Source: Actinomycetes bacterium (GTDB taxonomy: Bacteria; Actinomycetota; Acidimicrobiia; Acidimicrobiales; RAAP-2). Taken from it: a stretch of 6,618 nt of DNA. The notes below the pieces were generated by a model, which made no database searches, was not told where the DNA came from, and was given only the letters and a program-made list of their open reading frames with translations. Made by a program: the position numbers and the translations under genes. The stretch covers positions 2,504 to 9,121 of the forward strand of contig JAJZSX010000075.1 of NCBI GenBank assembly GCA_021849435.1, written 5' to 3'. This document shows, piece by piece, positions 4,747 through 6,618 of the stretch. The stretch's first letter is position 1. Each line of letters starts with the position of its first letter.

Positions 4747-6263
4747 AAGGAGCCTTTGGTGGAGCGGACGAGTCCCCCGTCGCGCACCAGCGCCTGGGCG
4801 AGCGCGCGACCGACGGCCTTGAAGGCCGCTTCGGCGACGTGGTGGGCGTTGGTGCCCGTCGCGGTCACGTGCAGGGTGATGCGCGCCGTCTGGACGAGGG
4901 ACTCGAGCGCGTGCGCCGCCATCCCGGGGTCCGGGTCGATCGCGAGGGTCGCGGTGGCCCGACCCGAGAGGTCCACGACAGCGTGCGCGAGCGCCTCGTC
5001 CATCGGGACCCGTGCCTCGCCGTAGCGCGCGAGGCCGCGCCGGTCGCCGAGCGCGAGGTCGAGGGCCTCACCGAAGGTCCGCATCATGTCCTCCACCGCG
5101 TGGTGGTCACCGGTCTCGGGGTCGCCCACTCCTTCGACGCGCAGGTCCATCCCCGCGTGGAAGGCGAGCTGCTGGAGCATGTGGTCGTAGAAGCCCTCGC
5201 CCGACTGGACGAGGACGCGACCCTCGCCCGGCACGCGAAGACGGATCGCGAACCGGGTCTCGGCTGTCGCGCGACGGTGACGGACCGCCGGCGCCACCGC
5301 GTCGCGGCCGAGCAGCTCAGTGACGAGCGCGTCGAGCAGCTGGTCGTCATCGACCTCGTCGCGCACGCTGATGCGCAGTCCGCCGGTAAAGGCCCGCAGC
5401 ACGATGCCGTAGGGCAGCATCGCGTCGACGATCCGCTGGGGGTCGTCCATCGGCACGTAGAGGAAGTTCGTGTACGAGGGCACCGGGGTGAGACCGAGCT
5501 CACCGAGCCGGGCCGCCATGCGCTCGCGCTCGGCGATCTGGGGGCCGACGTCGGGTGGGCTCGCGAGAGCCGCCATCGCCAACGCGGCCGAGAGCGACGA
5601 CACCGACAGCGGCGCTTGGCGCGATGATAGGACCGCGATGAGCTCAGGGCTAGCCAGGGCGTAGCCGACCCGCGCGCCGGCGAGGCCGAAGGCCTTGGAG
5701 AACGTCCGCAGGACGATCGCGCCGTCGTCGATCCTGTCTAGCGCGTCGACGCCCGCGTAGTCGGCGTAGGCCTCGTCGATCACCACTTGACCCGCCACCG
5801 TTGGCACGTCGGGGAGCTCGCCGGTCGGGTTGTTCGGCCGACAGACGAACACGAGGTCGGCCGTCGCCGGGTCGTCGACGATGCTCGCGCCGGCCATCGA
5901 GGCGGCGAAGCGGTACATCGAGTAGGACGTCGACGGGACCGTCGCGATCGTGCCCCCGGCGGCGAAGACCCTCGCCACGAGCACGATGAACTCGTCGCTG
6001 CCGGCGCCGAGGGCGACATGGTCAATCGCGAGGCCGTGTCGCGCCGCGATCGCCGCGCGTAGTGGCTCGTATCGTCCTCGGTCGTACTCGTTCACGTCAG
6101 CGAGCGCCGCCGCGATCGCGGCTGGGCGCGCGCTCGCTGGTGGCGCCGGCGCGACGTTGCCGTCAAATCGGATGATCGACCGCGGGTCGACGCCCACGGC
6201 GTCGGCGATGCGTTCGTTCGAGAGCGGCCACTGGTAGGCCTCGAGTGGTTGGGGTCTCGTCAT
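4743..6263 (-). CDS. hisCB: Fused histidinol-phosphate aminotransferase - imidazoleglycerol-phosphate dehydratase
   Basis: One uninterrupted 506-residue frame from ATG 6263 to TGA 4743 encodes two successive histidine enzymes. Residues about 1-318 are HisC, a PLP fold-type I aminotransferase: GAGSDEFI (87-93), CRPNNPTG (141-148), VIDEAYADY (161-169), and RTFSKAFGLAGARVGYA (186-202) with PLP lysine 190 and phosphate-binding Arg198. TNFLYV (265-270) and GLRISVR (295-301) follow, with Arg297 as substrate-phosphate arginine. At about 318 residues this part is shorter than typical HisC (350-370). After a linker of only about 10 residues, about 328-506 is the HisB dehydratase: FYDHMLQQLAFH (358-369), GDHHAVED (385-392), PMDEALA (420-426), DLSGR (431-435), HALESL (451-456) and TNAHHVAEAAFKA (471-483). 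These supply the manganese-binding His and Glu residues. HisB makes imidazole acetol phosphate, which HisC then transaminates. The gene has a 4-nt ATGA overlap with hisD and a 4-nt GTGA overlap with hisH. An in-frame GTG (codon 323, at 5297) lacks a ribosome binding site, so a separate HisB product is possible but unsupported. Confidence 0.95.
   Translation of the reverse strand: MTRPQPLEAYQWPLSNERIADAVGVDPRSIIRFDGNVAPAPPASARPAAIAAALADVNEYDRGRYEPLRAAIAARHGLAIDHVALGAGSDEFIVLVARVFAAGGTIATVPSTSYSMYRFAASMAGASIVDDPATADLVFVCRPNNPTGELPDVPTVAGQVVIDEAYADYAGVDALDRIDDGAIVLRTFSKAFGLAGARVGYALASPELIAVLSSRQAPLSVSSLSAALAMAALASPPDVGPQIAERERMAARLGELGLTPVPSYTNFLYVPMDDPQRIVDAMLPYGIVLRAFTGGLRISVRDEVDDDQLLDALVTELLGRDAVAPAVRHRRATAETRFAIRLRVPGEGRVLVQSGEGFYDHMLQQLAFHAGMDLRVEGVGDPETGDHHAVEDMMRTFGEALDLALGDRRGLARYGEARVPMDEALAHAVVDLSGRATATLAIDPDPGMAAHALESLVQTARITLHVTATGTNAHHVAEAAFKAVGRALAQALVRDGGLVRSTKGSL
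4753..4757 (-). promoter_or_regulatory. Ribosome binding site of hisH
   Basis: AAAGG on the minus strand within the last codons of the hisC/hisB fusion, 6 nt before the GTG at 4746. Together with the GTGA stop/start overlap it supports this hisH start and coupled translation. Confidence 0.55.
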
Positions 6264-6618
6264 CGTCGTGCCGTCGCCTTGTGCATGGGCATCCCTTCGA
6301 GTTCGGCGAGCGCTTCGATGGTCGGTGCCAGGCGCGCCAGCCCTTCTTCACTCACGCGTTGGATCGTGACCGCCTTCATGAACGTCTCCAGTCCGAGCCC
6401 GCCCGTGGAACGGGCCCACCCGCCGGTCGGCAGCACGTGGTTGCCCCCCGTCGCGTAGTCGCCGGCCGGCACCGGGGCGAAGGGTCCGACGAAGACCGCG
6501 CCCGCGTTTCGGATGCGTCCCGCAAGGGACTCCGCGCGCGGGCCGAGTAGGGCCACGTGCTCGGCCGCGTAGGCCTCAACCGCCTCGAGGGCGACCTCGA
6601 GGTCGTCGCCGACGCGCA
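6260..6618 (-). CDS. hisD: Histidinol dehydrogenase, C-terminal part (5' end beyond window)
   Basis: This is the 3' portion of the NAD-dependent zinc enzyme that oxidises histidinol to histidine, the last pathway step. The frame is open from the right edge (first full codon at 6616) to TGA at 6262-6260, giving 118 residues of an expected total of about 430. Signature residues in order (fragment numbering): YAAEH (16-20), which carries the catalytic Glu-His pair (E326/H327 in E. coli numbering). Next are GAVFVGPFAPVPAGDY, containing the zinc-ligand aspartate, and GGNHVLPT, containing the second catalytic histidine. Near the end EGMPMH supplies the zinc-ligand histidine. A GTG at 6556 is internal to the conserved AEH motif region and is not the true start, since homology continues upstream of it. 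The stop overlaps the start of the hisC/hisB fusion as ATGA, making hisD the promoter-proximal his gene seen here. Confidence 0.95.
   Translation of the reverse strand, partial: RVGDDLEVALEAVEAYAAEHVALLGPRAESLAGRIRNAGAVFVGPFAPVPAGDYATGGNHVLPTGGWARSTGGLGLETFMKAVTIQRVSEEGLARLAPTIEALAELEGMPMHKATARR

Noticed and set aside
5285..5310. Possible frameshift artefact joining separate hisC and hisB genes
   Set aside because: Both domains are in the same frame with conserved residues running up to both sides of the joint, and there is no stop, ribosome binding site or homopolymer there to suggest an error.
4252..5627. Two plus-strand open frames of about 260 codons opposite hisH and the hisC/hisB fusion
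   Set aside because: Both lie antisense to strongly conserved enzymes, show no recognisable domain, and have low-complexity Arg/Asp/Glu/His-rich composition.

Overview
The window is a dense, high-GC stretch (about two thirds G+C by eye) with every gene on the minus strand and about 98% of bases coding. GTG starts, Arg/Ala/Asp-rich proteins and 1-19 nt gene junctions suggest a high-GC bacterium, most likely an actinobacterial lineage such as an Acidimicrobiia-type organism. That placement is an inference from style and operon architecture, not from a marker gene.

Right two thirds (2920-6618, read right to left): a compact histidine biosynthesis operon in the order hisD (3' part only) - hisC/hisB fusion - hisH - hisF - hisI/hisE fusion. 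Neighbours overlap by 4 nt (ATGA), 4 nt (GTGA) and 19 nt, or are separated by 1 nt, so translation is probably coupled throughout. Together these genes supply the cyclohydrolase/pyrophosphatase steps (HisIE), the glutamine-dependent IGP synthase (HisH+HisF), the dehydratase and aminotransferase joined in one 506-residue protein, and the final dehydrogenase (HisD). hisG and hisA/priA are not in the window, and hisA is missing from the place between hisH and hisF where it often lies. The hisC-hisB fusion is the most unusual feature: one chain carries two consecutive pathway steps, in reverse order to the reactions.

Left third (1-2841): after a 78-bp gap come two genes of a binding-protein-dependent ABC importer. 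The first is a secreted periplasmic-type substrate-binding protein with no lipobox. The second is a large two-half permease of the FbpB/SfuB (iron(III)-type) class, open at the left edge and missing only a short C-terminus. An ATPase gene is expected just beyond the left edge. A perfect 15-bp inverted repeat separates the two transporter genes and may set the ratio of binding protein to permease. The substrate is not determined: the fold family includes Fe(III), thiamine, polyamine and phosphonate transporters, and the paired tyrosines of classical ferric binding proteins are not obvious.

No RNA gene, mobile element, CRISPR array or plus-strand gene was found. The only non-coding stretches are 1673-1734 and 2842-2919.
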